A DNA stretch of 64,000 bases from the NCBI GenBank assembly GCA_942492555.1, contig CALOEX010000003.1, positions 124,001 through 188,000 of the forward strand, read 5' to 3'. This DNA is from JBCCVH01 sp942492555. Its GTDB lineage: Bacteria > Bacteroidota > Bacteroidia > Cytophagales > Amoebophilaceae. This document shows, piece by piece, positions 18,166 through 28,246 of this stretch; position 1 is the stretch's first letter; each line of letters opens with the position of its first letter. Under the pieces are notes generated by a model. That model was not told the DNA's origin and searched no databases. It saw only the letters and a program-made list of their open reading frames with translations. A program made the translations under genes and the position numbers.

Positions 18166-21100
18166 ATGAAAGAATACTTCTGCCATTTACACTGCCATAC
18201 TAGCTATTCCCTGCTAGATGGAGCCGCAAACATCCCTGCACTCATGCAACAAAATAAACTGCTAGGTATGGAAGCACTCGCCATCACAGACCATGGGAAC
18301 ATGTTTGGTGTAGTACACTTTATCAACGAAGCAAAAAAAGCAGGCATTAAACCCATCATTGGTTGTGAAGCCTATGTAGCCCCCGATATGCATAGCCGCG
18401 ATGACAAGAGACGCTACCATCAACTGTTGCTTGTAAAAAATGAAGTGGGTTATCACAATTTGATGAAACTCTGCTCCCTCAGCTATACAGAAGGCTTCTA
18501 CTACAAACCCCGCATCGATAAAGAAACCATCAAAAAACATGCAGAAGGACTTATTGCCACAACCTGCTGTTTAGGAGCAGAAGTACCAAGAGCAATTTTA
18601 GAACAAGGAGAAGAAGTAGCAGAAAAAATATTTTTATCATGGTTAGCAATTTTTGGTGAAGACTATTACATAGAGCTACAAAGACACGGTTTAGAAGAAC
18701 AAGAAATTTGCAACAAAATACTACGGAAATGGAGTAAAAAATACAATGTTAAAATCATTGCCACCAATGATGTCCACTACATCAAACAAGAAGATAGCCT
18801 TGCACAAGACATCCTGCTATGCCTACAGACAGGTAAACTTTTCAATGACCCAAACAGAATGCGTTTTACAGGTGATCAATTTTACCTAAAGTCACCCCAA
18901 GAAATGCTCTCCCTCTTTCCAGAAGTACCAGAAGCCATCTATAACACCGAGGAAATAGTCAATAAAATCACCACGCCCATCTTGGAAAAAGACCTTATCA
19001 TGCCCATATTCGACATTCCCAAAAACTTCGATAACCAAGGAGCATACTTGTGGCATCTAACTTTCGAATGTGCTAAAAAACGTTATGGCAACATAACCCC
19101 TACAATTAAACAAAGACTAGACTACGAGTTAAACATAATTGTAAACATGGGGTTTGCAGGTTACTTCCTCATTGTGCAAGACATGGTCAATGTTGCAAAA
19201 CAACTATCTGTATGTGTAGGACCAGGAAGAGGATCTATTGCAGGATCCGCCGTAGCCTATGCACTAGGCATCACAGATGTAGAACCCATTCAGTACAAAC
19301 TACTATTTGAACGATTTTTAAACCCAGACCGCATCACCATGCCCGACATCGATATAGATTTTGATGATCAAGGAAGAGAACAAGTCATTCAATACCTCGT
19401 TAAAAAATATGGTGAGCAACAAGTAGCCCACATCATCACTTTCAGCACCCTAGGACCCAAATCTACCATTAGAGGCGTAGCACGTGTTTTAGACATTCCC
19501 CTCAAACAAGCAGATGCACTCGCAAAACTTGTCCCCAATAAACCAGGTATCACATTCGAAGACGCTTACAAAGAAGTTCCAGAACTAGTGGCATACAGAA
19601 AAAAAGAAGACGTACCAGAAGGAAAAATTTTAGCCATTAGCGAAACACTAGAAGGATCACAAAGCCACACAGGCATCCATGCAGCGGGCATCATCATTGC
19701 AGACAGACCTATTATAGAACTCATTCCCATCAAAACAGACAAAAACACCAATCTCCTCGTTACACAGTATGACGGCTCTATCATCGAAAGTGTAGGCATG
19801 CTTAAAATGGACCTTCTTGGACTTAAAACACTCAGTATCATCCGTGATACCCTACGACTTATAGAGCAAACACACGGCGAACAAATCGACATCAACAAAA
19901 TACCCCTAGACGACCCAAAAACTTTCGCTCTCTACCAAGCAGGAGCCACAGTTGCCACATTCCAATTCGAATCCGATGCCATGCGTATCTATTTGCAACA
20001 GCTAAAACCAACTTGCTTTGAGCATTTAGTAGCCATGAATGCCCTACACCGCCCAGGACCTAAAAAAAATATACCCAACTACATACGCCGTATGCATGGC
20101 AAAGAAACAATTGACTACATGCACCCATCTCTACAAGAAATATTAGCACCTACCTTTGGTATTCCTGTATACCAAGAACAAATCATGCAAATGGCACAAG
20201 CCATGGCTGGATACACCTTAGCACAAGCAGACATCCTACGCCGTGCTATGGGCAAAAAGAAAAAAGAAGAAATGCAAGAGCAAGAAACCAATTTTATCCA
20301 CGGGGCAAAAACAAAAAACATCGATGAACAAACTGCCAAAAAAGTCTTTGAAACAATGAGCTACTTTGCAGCATATGGCTTTAACCGCTCCCACTCAGTC
20401 GCCTATACACTTGTAGCTTACCAAACAGGCTACCTCAAAGCCAACTACCCCACTGCCTACATGGCCGCCTGCCTTATCCACAACCAAAAAAACATGGATA
20501 AAATCATGTTTTTCATCGAGGAATGCCAGCGTATGAACATCGAAATCAAAGGTCCAGACATAAACAAAAGCGATACACAATTCAGGAACGACACCAACAC
20601 CATTCGATTTGGACTAGCAGCTATCAAAGGACTAGGAGAAAAAGCCATTGAACAATTTATGCAAGAACGAGAACAAAATGGTCCTTACAAAGATTTTTCC
20701 AACTTGGTCAAACGCCTTATCAAAGTCAATCAAGGAAAATCACCAGGAAAAAAACCCTTTGAAACACTTGCTATATCCGGTGCTTTCGACTCCTTTCAAG
20801 ACCTGCACCGCAGACAATACATACATCAAGAAAAAGAAGAACCTAACTTCATCGAGCAAACCATCTCCTACGAACAAAAGAACTACAATAAAAAAATAGC
20901 CAGCAAACAATTTCTTTTTGCACTGCAAACAACTGATGAAAAAAATAAAGCCCCCACACCACCACACTGCACTCCTTACACAACAATGGAAAAACTAAAA
21001 ATAGAAAGAGAATACGTAGGTTTTTATATTTCTGGACACCCACTAGCAGACTTTAAAACAGAACTGCAACACCTATGCAACGCCCATTCACAAAACGTCA

Positions 21101-21621
21101 TGCAACAACCCCAAAACAACATACGTTTAGCTGGCATTGTACAATCCATTGCACAACGCCAAAGTAGCAAAGGAAACACCTACGCTATTTTAACACTTGA
21201 AGACTACCATGGCACGCTGGAAATAATGCTCTTTGGAGAAACATATAACAAATGCCGTTACTGGCTAGCAGTTGACAAATTTGTATACATCAAAGGCAAT
21301 CTTAAACCCTCCAAAGGACAAGAAGACAGAATCTTTTTTCAAGTGCAAAATATCGAGGATCTCAGTACTGCTTTAGAGGTCAATACCCGCAATGTGCAAC
21401 TCTATCTTCCCATACAACACATAGATAAAACCCTCGTGGACAACCTGGTACTCCTCTTTAAAAAATACCAAGGTACATGCAGTCTACAAATTATACTCCC
21501 TCATGAAGAAACACAATCCACAGTACTTACCTCAGTAAAAAAATACAAAATCACACCTTCTAAAAAATTTTTCCAAGCCTTGGAAGCATCACAACTAAAA
21601 TACCTGATCCACTATACATAA
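18166..21621 (+). CDS. dnaE: DNA polymerase III alpha subunit
   Basis: The replicative polymerase of the chromosome. The 1151-aa protein begins with a PHP domain (FCHLHCHTSYSLLDG, ITDHGNMFG), followed by the C-family catalytic palm with GPGRGSIAGSAVAYALG and the catalytic acid cluster MPDIDIDFDD (about residues 395-405), the thumb/fingers region, helix-hairpin-helix segment (IRFGLAAIKGLGEKA) and a C-terminal OB fold (IRLAGIVQSIAQR ... GTLEIMLF). There is no embedded exonuclease, as usual for DnaE1. Length and motifs are normal. Its last 10 bases overlap the convergent gene at 21612-22181. Confidence 0.98.
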   Translation: MKEYFCHLHCHTSYSLLDGAANIPALMQQNKLLGMEALAITDHGNMFGVVHFINEAKKAGIKPIIGCEAYVAPDMHSRDDKRRYHQLLLVKNEVGYHNLMKLCSLSYTEGFYYKPRIDKETIKKHAEGLIATTCCLGAEVPRAILEQGEEVAEKIFLSWLAIFGEDYYIELQRHGLEEQEICNKILRKWSKKYNVKIIATNDVHYIKQEDSLAQDILLCLQTGKLFNDPNRMRFTGDQFYLKSPQEMLSLFPEVPEAIYNTEEIVNKITTPILEKDLIMPIFDIPKNFDNQGAYLWHLTFECAKKRYGNITPTIKQRLDYELNIIVNMGFAGYFLIVQDMVNVAKQLSVCVGPGRGSIAGSAVAYALGITDVEPIQYKLLFERFLNPDRITMPDIDIDFDDQGREQVIQYLVKKYGEQQVAHIITFSTLGPKSTIRGVARVLDIPLKQADALAKLVPNKPGITFEDAYKEVPELVAYRKKEDVPEGKILAISETLEGSQSHTGIHAAGIIIADRPIIELIPIKTDKNTNLLVTQYDGSIIESVGMLKMDLLGLKTLSIIRDTLRLIEQTHGEQIDINKIPLDDPKTFALYQAGATVATFQFESDAMRIYLQQLKPTCFEHLVAMNALHRPGPKKNIPNYIRRMHGKETIDYMHPSLQEILAPTFGIPVYQEQIMQMAQAMAGYTLAQADILRRAMGKKKKEEMQEQETNFIHGAKTKNIDEQTAKKVFETMSYFAAYGFNRSHSVAYTLVAYQTGYLKANYPTAYMAACLIHNQKNMDKIMFFIEECQRMNIEIKGPDINKSDTQFRNDTNTIRFGLAAIKGLGEKAIEQFMQEREQNGPYKDFSNLVKRLIKVNQGKSPGKKPFETLAISGAFDSFQDLHRRQYIHQEKEEPNFIEQTISYEQKNYNKKIASKQFLFALQTTDEKNKAPTPPHCTPYTTMEKLKIEREYVGFYISGHPLADFKTELQHLCNAHSQNVMQQPQNNIRLAGIVQSIAQRQSSKGNTYAILTLEDYHGTLEIMLFGETYNKCRYWLAVDKFVYIKGNLKPSKGQEDRIFFQVQNIEDLSTALEVNTRNVQLYLPIQHIDKTLVDNLVLLFKKYQGTCSLQIILPHEETQSTVLTSVKKYKITPSKKFFQALEASQLKYLIHYT

Positions 21622-22181
21622 AGCACTCTATAACGAGGAGGCCAAGCGAGTCCTCCTATCTGGTCAAGTTTGTTTTTAAGTCGGTAAACAAAAAATACCA
21701 AAGTGATATTCAAGCTCATCACAAAAAAAATAAACAATTTTGAAGTCAAAACAGAATAGTAATTAGGGCTATTTGATCCCTCACTAGTACTGCATTTAGC
21801 GCAGAGAAAATTATTATTATTTTGGGGCTGATTATAAAAATAATTATCCATACTAAGCTTATTCAATTCCTTCCTTGCATCATGTATACTCTGTTTACTT
21901 TTTAGTTTTAATTTTGTATTACTGTTGCCATCTTCTTCTGAATATTCATCTGTTAAAAATGTCGCACTATCCTCAGTATTTGGTGTGTTTGCTACCCCCA
22001 ATTGATTATTATTATTATTATCATTATTATCAATGCTTATTAACAAACTCTTTTTCGTGGTATCTGGCACAGAGTTTAATTGTAGTTGCTCATTACTAGA
22101 CGCTACAATAACCTGTTGCATCCCCACTGCCCCTGTCAAGAGTACAGCAATCTTCACATATATATTCATAGTGTTTTTCAT
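21612..22181 (-). CDS. Exported or membrane-anchored protein of unknown function
   Basis: A 189-aa protein not recognised. It has an N-terminal signal peptide (IYVKIAVLLTGAVGMQQVIVA), an Asn/Asp-rich low-complexity tract (near residues 53-62), a short KLKLKSKQS basic segment, a CxxC pair (FLCAKCST) and one C-terminal membrane helix (LFIFFVMSLNITLVFFVY, about 150-168) followed by a basic tail. This suggests a periplasmic domain anchored by its C-terminal helix, as also seen in the protein at 58940-60124. Its end overlaps dnaE by 10 bases on the opposite strand. Confidence 0.6.
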   Translation of the reverse strand: MKNTMNIYVKIAVLLTGAVGMQQVIVASSNEQLQLNSVPDTTKKSLLISIDNNDNNNNNQLGVANTPNTEDSATFLTDEYSEEDGNSNTKLKLKSKQSIHDARKELNKLSMDNYFYNQPQNNNNFLCAKCSTSEGSNSPNYYSVLTSKLFIFFVMSLNITLVFFVYRLKNKLDQIGGLAWPPRYRVLYV

Positions 22182-22268
22182 TAGAACCTCTTAATATCAA
22201 GATAGCACTTATTCTTTTAAAAAAGAAATTTTTAGCTACTTTTGAATGCATAAAAACCCATAACCACC

Positions 22269-23051
22269 ATGACCCAACGCTATTTCATCACCATTGCCTA
22301 CAAAGGAATCAACTACTACGGATGGCAAAAACAACCCGGTCTCCCCACCATACAAAACTGTTTAGAAAAAGCCTTCGCACAAATAAACCAACCTGTACAA
22401 CTTGTAGGTAGCAGTCGCACAGACACCCATGTACACGCCCAAGGACAAATTGCTCACCTAGATTTACCACCTGTGCAAAACCTAGACAAACTACTATACC
22501 AACTCAACGCCGTACTTCCCTCCACCATTGTCATCAAAAATATAACACCTGTACACAACACCACACATGCACGTTACCAAGCCTACAGTCGCACCTATCA
22601 ATACCGCATCATCAATCAACCCGATCCTTTCTTCATAGAAACTGCCTACTATATACAGGGTAATTTAGACATTGCAACAATGAACAAAGCCTCTCTATCA
22701 CTCTTAGGCAAACAAAACCACAAAAGTTTCTGCAAGGCAAAATCACCTGTCAAACACCATATATGCCATATCACACAAGCCTATTGGACACAAGAAAACC
22801 ACCATTATATTTTTCATATTACCGCTAATCGTTTTCTCCAAAGCATGGTACGCACCCTTACAGGAACATTAGTAGATATAGGAACCCAAAAAACAGACCC
22901 CAAAAAAATCCAAGATATCATCACAGCACAAAATCGTACCCAAGCAGGGAAAAAACTTCCCGCACATGGACTCTGCCTTATGCAAGTGGAGTATCCGGCC
23001 AATTGCTATCAGATGCCTCCTCAGGATTCGGGAAACGATATGAGATCATAG
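22269..23051 (+). CDS. truA: tRNA pseudouridine(38-40) synthase
   Basis: TruA converts uridines 38-40 of the tRNA anticodon stem-loop to pseudouridine. The 260-aa protein shows the family start ITIAYKGINYYGWQKQPG, the catalytic Asp at about residue 52 in GSSRTDTHVHA (usual form GAGRTDxGVHA), and the later FLQSMVRTLTGTLVDIG motif. It ends in an unusual tail whose last 74 bases overlap the convergent mscS-like gene; the overlap lies beyond the conserved fold, so one of the two C-termini is probably an extension. Function is confident. Confidence 0.95.
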   Translation: MTQRYFITIAYKGINYYGWQKQPGLPTIQNCLEKAFAQINQPVQLVGSSRTDTHVHAQGQIAHLDLPPVQNLDKLLYQLNAVLPSTIVIKNITPVHNTTHARYQAYSRTYQYRIINQPDPFFIETAYYIQGNLDIATMNKASLSLLGKQNHKSFCKAKSPVKHHICHITQAYWTQENHHYIFHITANRFLQSMVRTLTGTLVDIGTQKTDPKKIQDIITAQNRTQAGKKLPAHGLCLMQVEYPANCYQMPPQDSGNDMRS

Positions 23052-24660
23052 CAGGAGGAGAACCCCCATACGCTTCAATAATACCTTTTGCCTCACGCAA
23101 AATATTTTCCTGTACATTCCGCGCTGTATGTAAATTACGTGTCTTAGTAAACGCATAAATAGTAATCTCTAAACCATGTTGTGCAAAACCAGTAAAGTGC
23201 ACCATCAAAAGTTGCGTTTTATCAATACCAGGATGATTATTCACCATTATGCGTATATCTTGAACAATTTTATCCAAAACCTCCAGCTTCGTCACCCATC
23301 CTAACACAATTTTATGCCATATCCTACGATGCGTCATCCTACTAGCATTTACAATACTCTCAGAGGAAAACCACGCATTGGGCACATATAACAAACGCCT
23401 ATCAAACGTGCGGATAGCACTAGATCTAGGACCTATGCTCTCAATAAAACCCTCAATATTCTTCTCTGTAAAATGAACCCAATCCCCTACTTTAAAATTA
23501 CCCTCAACATACAAAATCAACCCTCCAAAATAATTAGCAATAATAGGTTGTGCCGCCACAGCAAGCCCCAATCCCGAACCTGCTAAAATTGTAGTGAGAT
23601 CCAAGTGACCACTACCAGAAAAAAACATAAACAGCACAATCAACAACAACGCACTCAAAACAATACGCGCAATATTCCCCAAACCTTGCACCACTGTTTT
23701 ATTAGGAACATTTTTTTTGTCCATTCTGGGTAGCAACATATGTTCCTCAAACAAACCCACCATTTTAAACAACGCAAAAAGCATACAACAAGAACCAAAA
23801 TACTGATAGGCATTATCTAATTTCTCCTGGGTGGGAAAAAAAATCAAAGCAGTGTGTATAGTAGTAACCCCCAACAAAAAAATAATAAAAGGCCAAGTAC
23901 TACTTTTTAATAAAGCATAAAACAAAGATTGATTACGCAATTGAAACTTCCTTTTATAATAATTACTCACACTATACATCACATAACAACCCACTAGAAC
24001 AAAACACCAAAGCGTCAAATTTTTAAGCACACGTTCCAACAATACCATCACAGTCACACTACTATCAAAATAGGTAGGAAAAAGAGACCCCAACAAAAAA
24101 AACCCCCACAAAAAAAGTGAAAAATATACAAAAACCTCAATTCTACCCAGCGTTCCACGCCTAAAAGAAACATGCAAAGAGGTATTATTCAATACAATTT
24201 TCTTTAAACTATTCGTTAAAAAACCAAAAAACAAAACCAAATAAAAACCACTATGCACGCCAAAACCCAAATAAATCATTTCGCTATACACACCATTCAA
24301 AAACCATTTATCCACCTTATAAAACACAAGTAACAACAATACATATAACCAGCCAAACAATAAGGCAGACAACCCTACAGATCGAAAAAAAGCATAAAAA
24401 ACCACCTTTTTACTCTCAATAAGCTTATCTAACACCCTTTTATAAAACATAAAAAACACAATACTTGCAAAAAGTACAACAGGCAAAGTGTAGAAAAAGT
24501 GCCAAAACAAACTTGTATCTCGCAAATAGCTTGAAAAACGATCATGAGACATAACACAAAAATAAAAGAGTAAACATACAACAAATATATCTTTTTTCAG
24601 AAGAATACATGAGAGGAACACATAAAAAACAACTTTTTCCACAAAATTCCACAAGCTCAT
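22978..24660 (-). CDS. MscS-family mechanosensitive channel
   Basis: A 560-aa small-conductance mechanosensitive channel homologue that would release solutes on hypo-osmotic shock. Several predicted membrane helices precede the MscS core: pore helix region ILAGSGLGLAVAAQPIIANYFGGLILYVEGNFKVGDWV (about residues 355-395, a pattern of Gly/Ala packing) and the beta domain RRLLYVPNAWFSSESIVN, then an alpha/beta C-terminal domain. The N-terminal half resembles large multi-helix MscS relatives. The ATG follows the MATE stop without a gap (TAAATG), showing coupling; a second Met at about residue 37 is an alternative start. Confidence 0.9.
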   Translation of the reverse strand: MSLWNFVEKVVFYVFLSCILLKKDIFVVCLLFYFCVMSHDRFSSYLRDTSLFWHFFYTLPVVLFASIVFFMFYKRVLDKLIESKKVVFYAFFRSVGLSALLFGWLYVLLLLVFYKVDKWFLNGVYSEMIYLGFGVHSGFYLVLFFGFLTNSLKKIVLNNTSLHVSFRRGTLGRIEVFVYFSLFLWGFFLLGSLFPTYFDSSVTVMVLLERVLKNLTLWCFVLVGCYVMYSVSNYYKRKFQLRNQSLFYALLKSSTWPFIIFLLGVTTIHTALIFFPTQEKLDNAYQYFGSCCMLFALFKMVGLFEEHMLLPRMDKKNVPNKTVVQGLGNIARIVLSALLLIVLFMFFSGSGHLDLTTILAGSGLGLAVAAQPIIANYFGGLILYVEGNFKVGDWVHFTEKNIEGFIESIGPRSSAIRTFDRRLLYVPNAWFSSESIVNASRMTHRRIWHKIVLGWVTKLEVLDKIVQDIRIMVNNHPGIDKTQLLMVHFTGFAQHGLEITIYAFTKTRNLHTARNVQENILREAKGIIEAYGGSPPAMISYRFPNPEEASDSNWPDTPLA

Positions 24661-26019
24661 TTACACTTTTAACCCCCTACACTTTCGTTCAAAAAAATAA
24701 TTACACAACACACCAATAATCAAAAAAGAAACACAACTACTAAAAAATATACCCTTAAGCCCCCACCCTGCAACATAGCATAAATGATTCAAAGACAATC
24801 CCACAAAAAAATAACAACCTTGTGTAATGCAACAAACTAAAACACCAGCAGATAACCCCGTAAGCAAACCTATACCCACCAATTTAAAACAATGCAAAAA
24901 AAGCACTGGCAACGACAATAAAACAACACGACGCACAAGAGCCATCTCATCTTCATTTTCATACAAAGAAGGTCTTGCAAGTTTTATAAACAACGGATAA
25001 AGCAAAAAAAACAAAATCACCACCACAATTCCCATACAAATGCCAACAACATAAGCAACTCTACGAATTCTATACAAAGCCTCCTGTTGCCCTTGGCTAA
25101 ACGCCCTTCCCACAAGCATAGAAGTCACCACAGAAACAGCAATACACATATTGCGAAAAAAACTATCAAGATTTCTCACAAGAGTAGCCACTTTATTCAC
25201 CTCTTTGCCAAGTCTACCTGTAAACATCTGATTGATCAAATTATTATAAAAATAACTGCCTCCCAATTCAATACTCAAAGGTAAACCCAAAACCAATAAA
25301 GCCTTTAACACTGCACTGTCCCACTGAAACACATTACTAGAAACAATAAAACCCCTTTTGTACAGTGCATACAAAAAATAAAAAGACACGAACAAACTCA
25401 AAAAATGAGAAACTGCAATAGCCCATGGAAGTCCTAAAAGCCCCATACGAGAAAAGCCAAACAACCCATTGATAAAAAAATAAGCCAAAATCACATGGGA
25501 AAAAGAAGCAAAAAGATTGATGAACATAGCACTTTTCAGCCATGCAAGTCCACGCAAATACTTGCGTACACACATTACAAAAGATGAGGGAATGATAGAC
25601 AAACCAAGGATAGGCAAATATTTAACCGCCCTTACAGAGACATGATCAGGTTGCTCCATCATATATACAACCCGAGAAGAAAAGAAAAAAAAGACAAAAA
25701 AACAGATGAAACTAAACACTATACTAAGTCCTAAAGTAATTTTAAGGGTCTCTGTAGATCGTCTATAATCACCCCGTACCACATGATGCAACGTTATTAC
25801 CGCCAAAGCATTCGTAAAACCCGTTAAAAAAGCACTTGCTACAAAATATACTTTATGGCACAAAGACGATATAGTAACAGCTTCACAATCCTGCACATTA
25901 CGCAATACAATTGTATCCGTCATGCGCAAGAGTCCATAAAACAAAAAATTCATCAAAAAAGTAGGCATTAATCTTTTCCATTCTCTAAAAATACCATGAT
26001 AACTATAATTGTACAACAT
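24661..26019 (-). CDS. MATE-family efflux transporter
   Basis: A 452-aa membrane protein with about twelve hydrophobic helices arranged in two similar halves, matching multidrug and toxic-compound exporters (MATE, NorM/DinF group) driven by Na+ or H+. The opening FREWKRLMPTFLMNFLFYGLLRMTDTIVLR follows the family pattern of helix 1 and the start of helix 2. The substrate is unknown. It is the first gene of a two-gene unit with the MscS-like channel, which begins right after its stop codon. Confidence 0.85.
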   Translation of the reverse strand: MLYNYSYHGIFREWKRLMPTFLMNFLFYGLLRMTDTIVLRNVQDCEAVTISSLCHKVYFVASAFLTGFTNALAVITLHHVVRGDYRRSTETLKITLGLSIVFSFICFFVFFFFSSRVVYMMEQPDHVSVRAVKYLPILGLSIIPSSFVMCVRKYLRGLAWLKSAMFINLFASFSHVILAYFFINGLFGFSRMGLLGLPWAIAVSHFLSLFVSFYFLYALYKRGFIVSSNVFQWDSAVLKALLVLGLPLSIELGGSYFYNNLINQMFTGRLGKEVNKVATLVRNLDSFFRNMCIAVSVVTSMLVGRAFSQGQQEALYRIRRVAYVVGICMGIVVVILFFLLYPLFIKLARPSLYENEDEMALVRRVVLLSLPVLFLHCFKLVGIGLLTGLSAGVLVCCITQGCYFFVGLSLNHLCYVAGWGLKGIFFSSCVSFLIIGVLCNYFFERKCRGLKV

Positions 26020-26264
26020 ATGCTAATGTTAAAAAAAACCAAATTCCATACAAGACACACAACGAATCTAGCTACAACAAAAAATAAATCTATTTTACTG
26101 AAAAAAAACAAGTGTAATGCAAATCTACACTTTTTACCACAATACTCCTCTCTCTAACACTAGCACATGTACCATTCCTTTAATAAGGAATAAGGAGGAA
26201 ATTTTTACGCAGTATCGTTTTTTTTGTCTGCCATGTAAAAATCAAACGAAAAAAATTTGTACTT

Positions 26265-27194
26265 TTGTATATGATCACAAGTAAATACCTCAATCCGCAA
26301 AACGATTTTGCCTTTAAACGCATCTTTGGGCAAGAGAAGAATAAAAAGATTCTTATAGCCATGCTCAATGCCGTGCTTAAAAATCAACTGCACCATGCTA
26401 TTCAAGATGTTATTTTTCTACAAACTGCACAAGACCCAGATATTGCCTCTAAAAAACAAAGCATTGTAGATGTACTCTGTAAAGATGAAGACGGCTGTCA
26501 ATACATTGTAGAAATGCAGGTAGCCCATACAGAAGGCTTTGAAAAAAGAGCGCTTTTCTACGCTTCAAAAGCCTATGTAGATCAAGCAGAAGTAGGTGAA
26601 AAATACCATAACCTCAAAGAGGTCATATTTTTAGCTTTTACCAACTATATTCTTTTTCCTAAAAAAAAACATTATAAAAGTGAACATGTTTTGCTGGATA
26701 AAGTTACCCATGCCCATGACATGAAGTATATGAGTTTTACTTTTGTAGAACTGCCTAAATTTGGGAAGCAATGCCCAGAAGACATCAGCAAACTTTCCTT
26801 AGAAGAAAAATTCTATCACTTTTTGTACAAAGCTCCCGCCATGAGCGACGCAGATTTGAAAAAACTTACAGGGAAAGACGTTATTATCAAAGAAGCCTTT
26901 GATCAGCTAGAAAGGTTTAGTTGGACAAAAGAAGAACTCAATACTTATGATCAAGTCCAAAAAAGAGAGAGAGACAATCTCTCTGCTTTGTGCTATGCTA
27001 AAGAAGAGGGTTTAAAAGAAGGAACAGCAAAAGGCATGAAAAGAGGCATGGAAAAAGGTAAACAAGAAGGTCTTGCAGAGGGTATGGAAAAAGGCAAACA
27101 AGCAGAAAGAAAAGCCATGGCAGAAAAAATGCGCAAAGCAGGTGTTGATCCAGCACTCATTGCACAAATACTACACGGCAAGGATGATGAATAA
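26265..27194 (+). CDS. Rpn-family PD-(D/E)XK nuclease, copy 1
   Basis: A 309-aa member of the Rpn/PDDEXK_2 group (often annotated as putative transposase), proteins related to recombination-promoting nucleases. Seen: LNPQNDFAFKRIFG at the start, the catalytic layout SIVDVLCKDEDG then YIVEMQ (D...E-x-Q variant of PD-(D/E)XK), and a repetitive Lys/Glu/Gly tail (EGLKEG, KGMKRGMEKGKQEG) ending VDPALIAQILHG. Translation may begin at the third codon (MITSK). It is the first of three tandem near-identical copies. These genes are not insertion sequences by themselves; no inverted repeats are visible. Confidence 0.9.
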   Translation: MYMITSKYLNPQNDFAFKRIFGQEKNKKILIAMLNAVLKNQLHHAIQDVIFLQTAQDPDIASKKQSIVDVLCKDEDGCQYIVEMQVAHTEGFEKRALFYASKAYVDQAEVGEKYHNLKEVIFLAFTNYILFPKKKHYKSEHVLLDKVTHAHDMKYMSFTFVELPKFGKQCPEDISKLSLEEKFYHFLYKAPAMSDADLKKLTGKDVIIKEAFDQLERFSWTKEELNTYDQVQKRERDNLSALCYAKEEGLKEGTAKGMKRGMEKGKQEGLAEGMEKGKQAERKAMAEKMRKAGVDPALIAQILHGKDDE

Positions 27195-27249
27195 GTTAGT
27201 GAAAAGTTACGCTATAACTCTTTAACATTTTGTTGAAAAAACAATATCT

Positions 27250-28191
27250 TTGCATATGATCACAAGTAAATACCTCAATCCGCAAAACGATTTTGCCTTT
27301 AAACGCATCTTTGGGCAAGAGAAGAATAAAAAGATTCTTATAGCCATGCTCAATGCCGTGCTTAAAAATCAACTGCACCATGCTATTCAAGATGTTATTT
27401 TTCTACAAACTGCACAAGACCCAGATATTGCCTCTAAAAAACAAAGCATTGTAGATGTACTCTGTAAAGATGAAGACGGCTGTCAATACATTGTAGAAAT
27501 GCAGGTAGCCCATACAGAAGGCTTTGAAAAAAGAGCGCTTTTCTACGCTTCAAAAGCCTATGTAGATCAAGCAGAAGTAGGTGAAAAATACCATAATCTA
27601 AAAGAGGTCATTTTTTTAGCTTTTACCAACTATATTCTTTTTCCTAAAAAAAAACATTATAAAAGTGAACATGTTTTGCTGGATAAAGTTACCCATGCCC
27701 ATGACATGAAGTATATGAGTTTTACTTTTGTAGAACTGCCTAAATTTGGGAAGCAATGCCCAGAAGACATCAGCAAACTTTCCTTAGAAGAAAAATTCTA
27801 TCACTTTTTGTACAAAGCTCCCGCCATGAGCGACGCAGATTTGAAAAAACTTACAGGGAAAGACGTTATTATCAAAGAAGCCTTTGATCAGCTAGAAAGG
27901 TTTAGTTGGACAAAAGAAGAACTCAATACTTATGATCAAGTCCAAAAAAGGGAGAGAGATAATCGCTCTGCTTTGCTTTATGCTAAACAAGAGGGGTTAA
28001 AAGAAGGAATAGAAAAAGGCATAAAAAAAGGCAAACAAGAAGGTCTTACAGAGGGTATGGAAAAAGGTAAACAAGAAGGTCTTACAGAGGGTATGGAAAA
28101 AGGCAAACAAGCCATGGCAGCAAAAATGCGCAAAGCAGGTGTTGATCCAGCACTCATTGCACAAATACTACACGGCAAGGATGATGAATAA
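27250..28191 (+). CDS. Rpn-family PD-(D/E)XK nuclease, copy 2
   Basis: A 313-aa near-identical copy of the preceding gene, including D...E-x-Q residues. It differs mainly in the repetitive tail, where an EGLTEGMEKGKQ unit is present twice, showing repeat slippage. The upstream 55 bases are identical to those preceding copy 3, so copies 2 and 3 arose by tandem duplication of a unit of about 1 kb. Confidence 0.9.
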   Translation: MHMITSKYLNPQNDFAFKRIFGQEKNKKILIAMLNAVLKNQLHHAIQDVIFLQTAQDPDIASKKQSIVDVLCKDEDGCQYIVEMQVAHTEGFEKRALFYASKAYVDQAEVGEKYHNLKEVIFLAFTNYILFPKKKHYKSEHVLLDKVTHAHDMKYMSFTFVELPKFGKQCPEDISKLSLEEKFYHFLYKAPAMSDADLKKLTGKDVIIKEAFDQLERFSWTKEELNTYDQVQKRERDNRSALLYAKQEGLKEGIEKGIKKGKQEGLTEGMEKGKQEGLTEGMEKGKQAMAAKMRKAGVDPALIAQILHGKDDE

Positions 28192-28246
28192 GTTAGTGAA
28201 AAGTTACGCTATAACTCTTTAACATTTTGTTGAAAAAACAATATCT

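Noticed and set aside
26174..26191. Small palindrome ATTCCTT-TAAT-AAGGAAT upstream of the Rpn genes
   Set aside because: Only 7 bp per arm in AT-rich DNA with no neighbouring feature that needs it; not reported as a regulatory site.
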